Shown here: positions 26,801 through 38,800 of the stretch, piece after piece
Numbering within the stretch: position 1 is the stretch's first letter
Layout of the letters: each line of letters begins with the position of its first letter
Origin: Edolisoma coerulescens
Taxonomy: Eukaryota; Chordata; Aves; Passeriformes; Campephagidae
Length of the DNA: 64,000 nt
Assembly (NCBI GenBank): GCA_013397115.1
Contig: VWZW01001370.1
Span: 445,029-509,028 of the forward strand
Reading direction: 5' to 3'
Program-made: the position numbers and the translations under genes
Notes under the pieces: generated by a model
What the model saw: the letters and a program-made list of their open reading frames with translations, nothing else
What the model was told of the DNA's origin: nothing
Database searches by the model: none

Positions 26801-29800
26801 GAACTTATTTCTTTTCTCCTGAGACTCCCGAGTCAGAATGGAGCCGGTGCTTGCATTGTGCTCTGAATGCAGCCTTGGGCTGGCAGCTCCCACTGCTCCC
26901 CCTTCTCACCTCCCTTTGTTTGTCAGGAGCTGCTGTCTCCTGGGCATCCCACCCCTGTACAGAGTGCCCGGCATTGCTCCTGAGGGACAGCCCTGCAAGC
27001 CCAGCCTAGGGATCCTCTCCACAATTATTTCGTGCTGGTTTTCTTAGTTCAGCTTCTAATTCATATGAATCATCAAAATTAAAACTAATTGGAGGACAAG
27101 TCGTATGAGGAGTGGCTGAGGGAGCTGGGAAAGGGGCTCAGCCTGGAGAAAAGGAGGCTCAGGGGGGCCCTTGTGGCTCTGCACAAGTCCCTGACAGGAG
27201 GAGGCAGGGCTGGGCTCTGCTACCAGGGATCAGGGACAGGACCAGAGGAAACGGCCTCAAGTTGCAGTAGGCAAGGTTTAAAATGAATATTAAGGAAAAC
27301 TTTTCCGGCTGAAGGGTTATCAAACCCTGGCACCATCCCTGGAAGTGCTCAGAAAGCCTGTGGATGGGACACTTGAGGACATGGGTTAGTGGTGAACACA
27401 GCTGGTGGTGCTCGATACTGGTCTTACTTGATAACCTTGGAAATCTTCTCAAACCTTAACAATTCTGGGATTCCGTGATAATTAATTGATTATTTGCAGG
27501 GGAACCTGCCTTTTCTGAGCAAACTGGCAGAAGTATTTTCTCTCTGGCAGAGATTTTGTAGAAGAAAAGCTGGGCAGCAAATACGTGGTGGGGAGATCCC
27601 TGGATTTTGCAACGACCTTTGAGGAATCAGGGCCTGCAGCCCCGATGTTTTTTATCCTGTCCCCAGGAGTGGACCCACTGAAGGATGTGGAGAAACACGG
27701 TAAATAAATCCTGTCTCTAGGCACACCACAGCACTGCTATTTGTCTGCTGCATTATTATCTTAGCACGACATGCCTGTTTCATTTGGGTTTTTTTTTCTC
27801 TCATCTCTTTGTAGATAATGAAGTAATATGTTAAAAATAGATAATTGTGAGAGGATGCGATGGGATTTGGGTTTGGTTTTATTGTTTTTCTTAAAGTTTT
27901 TTGGATTTTCATCTTAAGTTTAAATTGAATTTGTCTCTTTCCTGCACTGCCTGGATTCCCAGTGTGGTTCACACTGCAACGATCTCGAGCTGGGTTTGAG
28001 CACAACCTGTAATTTACGTCAGAGATATCTCACATGCTGCCAGATGCTGGTTGCCAGGAAAGGTTGAACCAGAGGACCCTCGAGGTCCCTTCCAACCTGC
28101 TATTCTATGATTTTATGATAACTAAAAATAAGCAACAGCTCCCTGTAACAGATTGCTGCTTTATGGCAAAGTTTCCAGGTTTTCTTCCCATCCTTCCTGA
28201 GCTGATTTCCATGTGGATGGTCAGCTATGGGGCTGTCAGCTGGCTCCAAAGCCAAAGGGGCTCCTGTGAGATGCCTCCCTAGAGAAGGCACTGATGCCCT
28301 CGTGCACCAATGGCTGCAGCCCCTGCTGTGCTCCAAAGCTGCCCTTGTGTGGAATTTGCTCTGGGTCTCGGCTCCACTGTGAAAAAATTCCCATTTTCAG
28401 CCTGAACATCCCTGGGGAGCAGAGGAGTCTGATGCCTTTGGGGCTGGACAGACCCAGGACTAAACATCATCCAGGCTGGCACAGACCAGGGCAGGAGAAC
28501 AATGACCTGGGTGTTCTTTTTCCTCTCCGCCATGCACCTTCTGGGCCATCCCAAAATAAAGTGTGAGTGATCCTTTACCCACGTCCCCAGGAGCAGCTGT
28601 CAGAGCTGTTAAACCTGGTGCAGCCTCAGCCACAGGCAGCTCAGTGTGGGGAATTCCTGGGCTTAGCTTTGTGTTTCAGGCTCTTTCTGCCCCCAAACCC
28701 GGTGTCATTACTGGGAATCAAAGGGGCCCCCCCAAAGGAAGCTCCTGTCATGTCCCTGTCTTCCCTTTGGAGCCACGTTGGTGATCCTGTCTCTCACTGT
28801 TAGTTCCTTGTATGGGAAATGAAGCACTAAAATCAACCATCATAAGTGGTTTAATTGGAATTGTAAAGATGAGTGTAGCCGAGCACCTGGGGTTAGTCAG
28901 CCAGAAAAGTTACAGCAAGAAACAGCGAAAAGAGAAGTAATGAAATAAAATCATTGCTACAGAGCAGCTGCACTGGCCTTCCAGCTGCCTCGCTGGGGCT
29001 GGGTTTGGCTCCTTATTGATATTTTCCCTGTCCTTCATGAGGTTTTATTAAAGTGCAGGAGGATTCCTGTGAATGGAAGTCAGCTTCTTGCAGATGCTGC
29101 CCGCTCATGGGACCTTTCCTTGGCATCGTGCAGCAAACACTGTGGGCTGGAAGAGCCTTGTGCCCTCCCTGAGTGCCCGTCCCCTCCCTTCTGCAGCCAG
29201 CAAGGAGGGGCAGGGTGGGCATTGCCAGGGCAGGCTCACTCATATCCCTCTGCAGTGAAAATAACAACTGATATTTGTTTATTACTGATCCCCTGGTTTG
29301 GGGTAGTGCCCTGGCTCTGTGATTTGCCCCATCCCCTCTCGAGACAGTGGAGCTTGAAGGCAGAGGAGAAGATCAGCAGCTTTCAAAGCTGGCAGCAGCC
29401 AGAGATGGTGGGAAAGTACTGGAAACTCTAAAATGTGTGGGGAGCTGTATCCCAGGGGAAGCTGTGGTGAGGCTCAGCAGAGAGCTAGAGTTTGGAGGTT
29501 TGTTCTCCTCCTTTGTGGCCATCTGTTTCCCAATCTTGTCCCACGAGATGGTTCCTAAGCCTTGCAAGACAAATCTTTCCCTTGTTTCACTCTAAAACTT
29601 GTCTGCTTTTAGCAGGAATCGGGAATTCAGGGTGCAGCATCTGCAGGAAGGCAAAGCTGCCTGCAGAGATAAGTGTGGGCATTCCCCAGGGATCAGCACG
29701 TGGGGATGGGTGCTGACTCCCTGGCTGAGCCCATCCTGGGGGATGTTTGTGGGGCTGTTCCCTCCGGCAGCACAAATTTGGGGGTTGTTTTGTGAGGAGC

Positions 29801-32800
29801 TCAGGGCAGGGGGAGCTGCTTCTCCTGGGAGGGGGACAGAGCAGGTGGGCTCTGTCTGTGGATGGCAGATTCCAAACCCAGCCAGATCTGCAGCCATGAG
29901 CACAGAAATGATCTGGGATGCTCCAGAGAGACTGGGAGAGGCTGAAGGATCCTCACAGACCACATGAAGGGACACAAAGAGCTGCCATCCTTCCTCCAGA
30001 GCAGGGCAGTGAGTGACAGGGGTTTGGGGGTCCCAGCCGGCAGTGCAGAGGTGGAGAGGCACTGGGAGGATCCCAAACCACCCCTTCCCATGGGCTGTGC
30101 TGACTCCACTGGGGCCTTCCCACAGGCAAGATAATTCCAATGATGCTCCATGAGAAATCTGGAGGAGTTACTGCTCTCCAGGTCCCAGACACCTGCTTGA
30201 GGCCACAGGAGGCTCACACAGATTTCATTCCCCCAAACCGAGCTGCTGCACCCAGCCTGCACTGCAGGGGCTTTTCCCCACCCAGTGTGGGTGTTCAAAG
30301 CCTGGTTAATCAGCAAGAAAAGATTTTAATTTCTTATCGCTGTAAAACGTGTTTTTACACGAGGTTGCAGGGGAATAATGTTCTTTAAACAAGAAGCACT
30401 CTGTACAAACGTACCTTTGTGTGGATGCTGCGCTGTAATTAAAAGTTTGGGAGAAGCTGCTGCTGTTTGAGCACTTGGGCAAGGAGTGGGTGAGAGCCAA
30501 GAGAATGAGACAGGAGAGCTGATATCAGGAGTGTGATAGCTCACATGTGAGGTTGGGTACGAGGGAGCTCTGCCTGGCTGTGCTGGGGCCCAGCCCTGCC
30601 TCCCTGCTGGGATGCTGATGGTGCCTTGAGAGGCCACCTAGAAACAGAGACTGACAGGAATAAGGGAATAAAGGCAGGTGTTTATTTGAAAGGCCTTCAA
30701 AGGTTCACCCTGGGGAGCCAAAGGCCACATCCAAAAAGGACCCCAAGAGGGACCCCAGGTCACGAGTTCCTCACACTTTTATAGGTTTGGTCCATTTGCA
30801 TATCTGCATAAATTGGCCAATTAAAACTTTAGCTAATGATGTAATTTCTTCAATTTCTCCACCTCTCTAGAGGCCCTGGTTTACATCTTTTGGGCCTAGG
30901 AAAATCTGGGTGTCCTTGAATAACAAGCTCAGAGAGGCTTTGTTATGTCTATCTTAGCATGAGAGAGCAGGAGTGAACAGGCTACAAGAGAATTCAGAGT
31001 TACAGCTAGGAAATACAGGATTTGAAGAATATAAAAGTTAAAATCCAAGGCATCACCAAACTCACTCCTTGTTTTCTCCTAGGGAAGAAACTGGGCTACA
31101 CCTTCAACCACAGGAACCTCCACAACGTTTCCCTTGGACAAGGCCAAGAGGTGGTGGCTGAACGAGCTCTGGACCTGGCTGCAAAGGAGGGACACTGGGT
31201 CATCCTTCAGGTACAGGGTCGTTGGCCAGTCCTGCCCTCTCTCAGCTTGTCCCATGGTGACCCCTCCGTGAGGACAGCCTGCCCTGCCTGTCAGGGGACA
31301 TGGGGGCAGTGTGTGTCCCAAGCAGCCACCTCTCCCTGTGTGGAGGCCTCAGCAGACACTGAAGGTTAAATCAGAAGGAATCCTTCCCTGGGAGGGTGGG
31401 CAGGCCCTGGCACAGGGTGCCCAGAGCAGCTGTGGCTGCCCCTGCATCCCTGGCAGTGCCCAAAGCCAGGCTGGACAGGACTTGGAGCACCCTGGGACAG
31501 TGGGAGGTGTCCCTGCCATGGCAGGGGTGGCACTGGATGGGCTTTGAGGTCCCTTCCCACCCAAACCATTCCGTGATTTCATGATTCTGTGATTAAATGA
31601 GAAGAGCTGCAGAAATCAGATTTCTACAAAAGAACAATGCTGGTGGTTGGGCTGGCTGGTTCTCCAGGTGTGACTGTCTCTGGTGGCCCAGAGCAGGCTC
31701 CCCCTGAGCTCAGAGAGCAGCTCGATCCAGCTGGGTTAGGGTCAGGGTGCTCTGCTGCATTTGTCAGGCTCTGCCAGTCTGGGTTTCTCCTCCTGGAGCT
31801 GTGTGTGGGGTGTGCACGGGCAGGAGCCTCGAGAGGAGGTTGGGCTGCACCTCCCTGGGCCTTCATTTGCTCCATGAATGAACGAAGAGCTCTGTTCTGA
31901 GAGCCCCTGGACTCTGCCCAAACCTCCCCCTGCACCTCAGAGAGCACAGAGGGCTCAGCCAGGGGCTCTGCAGTGGGGCTGGCTCCTCTGTGCCCCCCAC
32001 GCCAGGGAAACGCTGCCAGCTCTCATCACAGCCCCACAAAATGCCTCAGATCCCGCTGGGGTGTGGAGGGAGCTCTGTCTCTGTCAAGTGCTCTCAGTAG
32101 CCACTTGTTTAGCAAGTGTTTGGGTTTGCTGATGTGCACTCGGTGATGTCAGCTCTCATTACAGGTTTTGGGAACCCCTCTGATTTCCTTGATGTGGATT
32201 ATATAAACTTTTATTATCACCGAATTGTTTGCATAAAATTAGATTAAGACAAAGCTCTGAGTCCTGATCTGAGCCCGCAGGCCTGGTTATGAATTGAAAT
32301 TAAATACCCTTGATATTTTCATCTTAATTTTTGCCTTTTTTTTTTTTTGCAAGATCCCTCTGAGGTAAACAATGCTGAGCTTCTCTGGAGCTTTTAATAC
32401 ACAGAGGGCTGCAGTTGTGGCATCTGCCTTTGAGGAGGTGCAGAAGCAAAGATGCAGCTTTTTGAGCCGTTCAGTAATGCAGAGTGAAGAGTTATTTTCC
32501 ACCAGGCCTGTGTGCTGCTGTGAGGGATCTGTCAGCAGTGCCAGTCTCCATGTGCTGCTCCAGTGCTAACAGACAAGCACTGAGGGCCTGAAGGATTTTT
32601 ATTGCATCCATTCCCATCTTCTCTGGTGGTCAGAGCAAGCAGGAAGAGGTCTCAGCCGACACTGAAAGTTAAACCAGAATAAATCCTTCCCTGGGAGGGT
32701 GGGCAGGCCCTGGCACAGGGTGCCCAGAGCAGCTGTGGCTGCCCCTGGATCCCTGGCAGTGCCCAAGGCCAGGCTGGACACTGGGGCTTGGAGCAGCCTG

Positions 32801-35800
32801 GGGCAGTGGAAGGTGTCCCTGCCGTGGCAGAGGTGGAACAGGATGGGCTTTAAGGTCCCTTCCCACCCAAACCATTCCATGAGCACGTTCCTGGGCCACG
32901 TGCACTGCCTGACCCTGCTTTGAGCAGAGGGTTGGGACTGGGGGATGCCAGAGGTGTCCCAGCCTCAGTGACTCTGTGATCTCTGCTTTCCCGTGCCGAG
33001 TTATCCATGGATCTGGTTTCTCCGGTGCCTGCATTCCCCTGGGTGCAGGGAGCAAGGAGCTTTGCACTCAGCTGTGAGTTAGCACAAGCTGTGTCTCTCT
33101 GTTTCCCTCTCAGAAGCCTTTTGCTGATCCAGTGGCCACCACAGTCCCCAAATGGGGTTTGTGAGCTCAACAGCAAAGACACAGCGGAACGTGTTTGTGT
33201 TTGTTCCCATGCATGTTTGGATGCACTGGTGCAGGGAAGAGTTCAGATGCTGGCTATTCCCAATTTAATTGTAGTCTTCATCCATTAGCCAAAATGTCAC
33301 TTCCCTCTCTTTGTGATCAAGTTAATTTAATTCTTGAGCATCTTTCTGTTTTCCTGGGTTTGCTGCTTCACTGAGTCAGGTTCATGTATTAAATCGAATA
33401 GCAGTGAGCTCCTGGAGCAAAACTGCGTGAGATTCATCACTGTGTGATAAATCACAGAATCCCAGGATGGTTGGGGTTGGAAGGACCTCTGGGGATCCTC
33501 TGCTCCAGCCCCTCTGCTCCAGCAGGGTCACCTGCGGCGCAGGGTCACATCCAGGTGGGTTTGAGCATCCCCAGAGAAGGAGCCCCCACAGCCTCTCTGG
33601 GCAGCTGTCCCGGGGCTCTGGCATCCCCACAGAGGAGAAGTTTCTCCTCCTGCTCAGGCAGAGCCTCCTGGGTGTCCCTCTGTGCCCGCTGTCCCTGTCC
33701 TGTCCCTGGGCAGTGCTGGGATCCGTCCGGCCCCGGCCGCTCGGCCGCCGCCCCTGAGGTGTTTGGACACAGGGATGAGGGCCCCTCTGGGTGGTCTCTT
33801 CTCCAGGGGAGCAGCCCCAGCTCCCTCAGCCCTTCCTCAGTCCCCTCATCATCCTCGTGGCCCTCGCTGGACCCTCTGCAGTGGTTCCCTGTCCTTGCTG
33901 AGCTGGGGAGCCCAGGGCTGGACACAGCTCCAGGGCTGGGCAGAGGGGCAGGGTCACTCCCTGCCCTGCTGGCAATGCTCCTCCTCCTGCCCCAGATCCC
34001 ACTGGCCCCTGGCCCCAGGACACTCTGCTGGCTCAGGGACAGCTCGGTGTCCCCTGGGACCCCAGGACACTCTGCTGGCTCAGGGACAGCTCATTGTCCC
34101 CCGGGACCCCAGGTCCTGCCCATGACAAGGGGCTGGAATTGGATGATCTTTGAGGTCCCTTCCAACCCAAACCCTTCCACGATTCTGTGATGTTGACACC
34201 ACGTGCCAGGCCAGGCTGGTTACATCCCATCCCCACCCCATGACCTGGGAGCAGCAGAGCCCTTCCCTGCCCCTCGGGGTCCCCCAGCACCACCAGTGAG
34301 CACGGGCAGTGCCAGGCTGGCCGGGCTGGCACAGGGGTGGAACAAGGGGAATGTTTTCCGAGAGATCTCACCGGAGAGCGAGACTGTGCAAACACCCAGC
34401 TCTCCTTGTTCCAGGAGGTGATCTGTGACAAGGCCTGAAGGAGAGGGGCACTTCCAGAGAGGGGCAGGGTCCCCGGTCGCTGCCAGCACGGGGAGGGCAG
34501 CAGCGTGTGCTGCTCTGTGTACATGTGGTGCTATTTCTGATGGTTGCCATGGCAATGCCTTCGATTCATGTTCCGCCTTGCGAAGTGCAAACACCCAGAG
34601 GGGCCTGGCAAAAGCCTCCAGTGCTCCCATGCTCCGGCACGGGCACCCCAGCCCAGCCCTTCCCACAGCCCCTCAGCCTGCAGCACCTGCTCTGAGCGCG
34701 GGGCATGGGCAGTGGGGATGGTCAGAGTGCAGGGAATGGGCAGTGGGGATGGTCAGAGTGNNNNNNNNNNNNNNNNNNNNNNNNNNNNNNNNNNNNNNNN
34801 NNNNNNNNNNNNNNNNNNNNNNNNNNNNNNNNNNNNNNNNNNNNNNNNNNNNNNNNNNNNNNNNNNNNNNNNNNNNNNNNNNNNNNNNNNNGTGCAGGGA
34901 ATGGGCAGTGGGGATGGTCACTGTGGAGGGGCAGTGTGGAGGGTCAGTATGGATGGTCAGTGGATGGTCAGTGCATGGTCAGTGGATGGTCAAGGTGTCT
35001 CAGTTGCCCATGTTGGCTTGCTGTTGATAACTGACACATCTCCCCCCACTGTGGCCAGCCCTGCTCTCCCCAGCTCTGCTCTCTCAGGTTCTCTTCTCTG
35101 ACTGCTGAGAATCAATTTGCCATTTCCTTCCACCCTGTGACTCCCTCCCACAGTGTCTCTGTCCGGCCCGGGCAGAGATATTCATTTGAATTATGAGTTC
35201 TTAGTACCAGCCCATGTTTTGCTGCATATTTTCCTCTTTTTCATCCCTTCTATCACAAAAGGACAGGATATAAATGCACTCAATTATCACTGGGCTGGAA
35301 ATATTCCCTAAGTTGGCTGTTAGCAGGCAGTGATACCCACAAATAATGATCACTGGTGTCATGTCAACACAAGCAAAAGCAATTATTTTTGAGCCATCTA
35401 ACACCACGAAAGCAGATGTGGGAAGAAACTACCAATTAGAGATGAAAACACTTAAGGTCAGATATGCAGACTATGATTAAACTGAGACTTAATGCACGAT
35501 TTTTCTTTTGATATTTTGTTGAGCTCTTCCCCCGTTTTATTAAATCTCTGTGGTGTTGGAATCACTTTGGCTGCAGGTTTCAGTCCTGATTGTTTGACTT
35601 GTGTTTGTAGAGTGAGTCGGTTGTCTGGACCCTGGGGATGATCTCATCTCCTGAAACCCTGGAAATCCCAAAATCCTGGAATCCTGAAACCCTGAAATCT
35701 TTGCATCTGGCCAGCTCTGGTGCAGCAGCACTCAGGTGTAATTTCATTTTGTCTGCTGCTCCTCACACAGTCCTTGTTTGTGGGAAAGCAGCCCCAGAAC

Positions 35801-38800
35801 ACGATCCCTTTGCCCAGGCATCTCCTCTCATCTCACCCCACACCCCAAACTCCATTCCATCCATGCAACCCTAAATCATTTCCGGGAAAGGGACTGCATT
35901 TCTGCAGTTCTCAATAAAAATATTGGTCCCAGCCATGTCAATCAGATTTGGGGCAACAGAACTGGAGGCAGCAAAGTGTCCATGGCTTCCCCAAACCACA
36001 ATTCTCTTGACTCACACCCCTTGGTCCATCTCTGAGTGCTGACCCATCCCTCCAGCAGGCTCAAATCCTGGTAACAGTGACAGCAGCCACCACTCTGTCC
36101 CAGCCTAAAGGACCTAAAGGTCCTAAAGGACATCAGCTTTTCCTTTCCACAATGTTCATCCTCTTCTCCAGTCCCAGCTGGGATCTCTCCATACGTAGCT
36201 CACCTGAAACCCCACAAGAGGCACCTGAGCCCTCCACCAGAAAGGCCAGAAGAGGTTTCTGTGTTCCCCTGAGGGAGCCCCCGGGGTGTCCCTGTGTGGC
36301 ACCAGTCCCTGGACAGCCCGAGGCACTGCCAGCCCAGCTCCTGCCTGCCACAGGCACATCCACAGCCTCAGGGAAGGGGGTACAAATGCTGCAGGGACGT
36401 TGGAACAGGGCAGTAATGGAATCACCACCCCTGGAAGTGTTCAGAACCCGTGTGCATGTGGCACTTGGGCACGTGGGTTAGTGGTGGTGGTGCTGGGGTG
36501 ATGGTTGGATTTGGTGATTTTAGTTTTTCCCAGCATTAACGATTCTGTGTTTCTCTCTGTGACTTCCAGCTCAGCTCCACTCTGTGATTCTCTCAACTCC
36601 CCAAACACCCTGAAGCACTAAATTGGCAGTTTAGTTCTGTGTCACATGAAAATGCACTTCCACTTCTCTGTCAAAGCTTGCAGCCTGCTCTGCTCACCCT
36701 TCACTCCCTCCCTCCACCCCAGCCTCTGCTCTCTGCAAATGGGCGAGTCCCTATTGATGGAGTGTCTCCTTTTGTGGGAGTTAAATCCTCTTGGATTTAA
36801 GAGGAGTGGGAGCTGAGTGCTGTTTACAAGATGAAGGCCCACCATGGATTTATGGAGTGGCAAAATAATGTCTGCAGCTCCATTCTCCGTTCCTTTGCTG
36901 CCATTTGATTGCTGTTGCATTGTTAAGCGCTGAGCTGTTATTTGCAGGAAATAACTGTGAGGACTCTGAGATCTCTTCCCTGAGTGATAATAGTTAATTT
37001 TGGACCCATCAGGGTGTGTGCATCTGTGGCTGGGGTTGTTTTCCTGAGTGCATTACTTTGCATCTATCACTGCTGAGTTCCTTCTGCAGCGTCACTGCCA
37101 GTCACTCAGAATGATGCCATCCTCCTGCAGCTCCTCACTGCCAGGCTTTGTTTTCAGGGCTTGAAATGACTTTGTCTTATGAGTAATTTTGTCAGCTCAC
37201 CAATCAATTGCTGTTTCAGATGGTGTTTGATCTGGTGAGAAGTCAAAACTCCATCAGGAGTTTCCTTACCCCCGTTACCTGTGCTTTAGGTGGGCAGCCT
37301 GTGAGACCTTTCCTTTTGCCTGCAGCAGTACTGGTTTGGGGAAGAAAAACAGCTGGTATTGATGAAAATCCAAGGGGGATACACTGACCCCACAGAGACA
37401 ATTCCTGCTCCATGCTGGTGTGGGGGGTGCCTGGGGAAATCCCCTCTCCAGCCCCCCAAAGAGGAGTTCAGGGGGATGAGCTGCTGTGTTTAACCCAGAT
37501 GGAAACTGAGCCCCCCCTGCTGCTCCCTCACTGCCCAGGGGTGGGATGGGGGAGAATGTGGGGTTAGCAGTGACAAAACTCATGGGTTGAGATCCAGACA
37601 GTTTAACAGGGAAAGCCAAAGCTGCCCAGGCAAGGAAGCAAAGGGAGGAATTCATTCCCCATTCCCCCGGGCGGGCAGGGGCTCAGCCACCCCCCAGCCC
37701 GGCTCTCTCATGCCCCATGGTGACTGGGGAAGGCAAACACCGTCCCTCCCGACATTCCTGCCTTCCTCCTTGCCCCTCTCTGTGCTGAGCAGGATTCCAT
37801 ATGGCTGGGACATCCCTGGGGACAGCTGGGACAGCTCCTTTTCCCCCCAGCCTGGTGCCTTGGCCGTGTCCACCCTGCTCGGCAGGGACTGACCCCTCCA
37901 GTGACCAGCACTGCTCCAGCACAGATCAAACCCAGCCTGGGGCAGCTCCTGGGGACAGCAGCCCCACCCCAGCCCCGACACACACCAGCTCAGGCTGTGA
38001 CAGCCTCAGTTAAGTTCTCTAAAATGGGTTGGAACATCATGATTCCTGTTTTTTCCTAACTCGTGCTGTTGGGAAGTGACTCCTGTCCTGCTGGAGCCCC
38101 TGCCAGGCTGGCTGCTGCCTCCTGAGCTGTGATGCAGACCTTCCACACCTGGGGTCCTTTTGGGGGGAGACCATCTGCTCCTAGAGACCTCTATATTTAT
38201 TACCTCATCGACTTCTCTAAGCTCTTTGTCTGCTGCTTCAGTTCAAGAGTCTTTCCAACAATTAAGAGATTGAAGAATCAGTTACATGAGGAGAGGCTGG
38301 GGTAGTTTAACCTCCAGAAGCTGGGGTTTGGCTCAGAGGGGTTTATTGGTGTGTTTAAATCCCTTGTGGCAGGGGAAGTGCAGAAGAGGGAGTCAGACTC
38401 TTCACAGTGGTGCTGAGTGAAAGAGCAAGAAGCAAAGGGCTAAAATTGAGATACCCTTAAACATCAATTTCATTTCATTTCACCGTATTACGCTATTTTT
38501 TAATTTAGTTTTTTTCACTGTGAGTGTGGTTGAACACTGGCACACGTTGCCCAGACAGATTGTGGAGATTCAGCCTTGGAGATACCCAAAAAGCCCAACT
38601 GGACACCGTTAACAACCTGCTCTAGCTGGCCCTGCTCGGAGCGGGAGGGTGGGATGGGTGATCTCCAGGGACATCTCCAGCCTCAGGCTTTCAGTGATTC
38701 CACCAGGATGGAACACTGAGAGCCTCCCCAGGCTCTGCAGGAAATATTCCTGCAAAAATGGGCTGCTTTGGGATGGCCTGGCCTTCCACAGGCACTCCCT

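Larger units (their letters stand above)
23596..27550 (+). other. intron 5
   Basis: 4.0 kb with sense CR1 copies at 23736-23940 and 27089-27482, a CT/T-rich tract at 24314-24347, and unassigned sequence. Nothing coding was supported. Confidence 0.8.
27700..31082 (+). other. intron 6
   Basis: 3.4 kb with a short CR1 tail (28060-28119) and a probable antisense LTR (30622-31017) immediately before exon 7. About 28.1-30.6 kb is GC-rich, unassigned sequence without coding signal. Confidence 0.8.

Noticed and set aside
30622..31017. Full endogenous retrovirus
   Set aside because: Only one LTR-like segment; no flanking gag, pol or env frames and no second LTR within the window.
33444..34190. 248-codon open frame on +
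   Set aside because: Lies in an antisense CR1 fragment and a two-copy tandem; GC-rich, low-complexity translation without family motif.
34425..35101. Open frames of about 185-200 codons across the gap
   Set aside because: Their length depends on reading through 131 N and a minisatellite.
36092..36130. Collagen-like (GPK)n coding repeat
   Set aside because: A very short cctaaagga repeat only; no extended Gly-X-Y frame.
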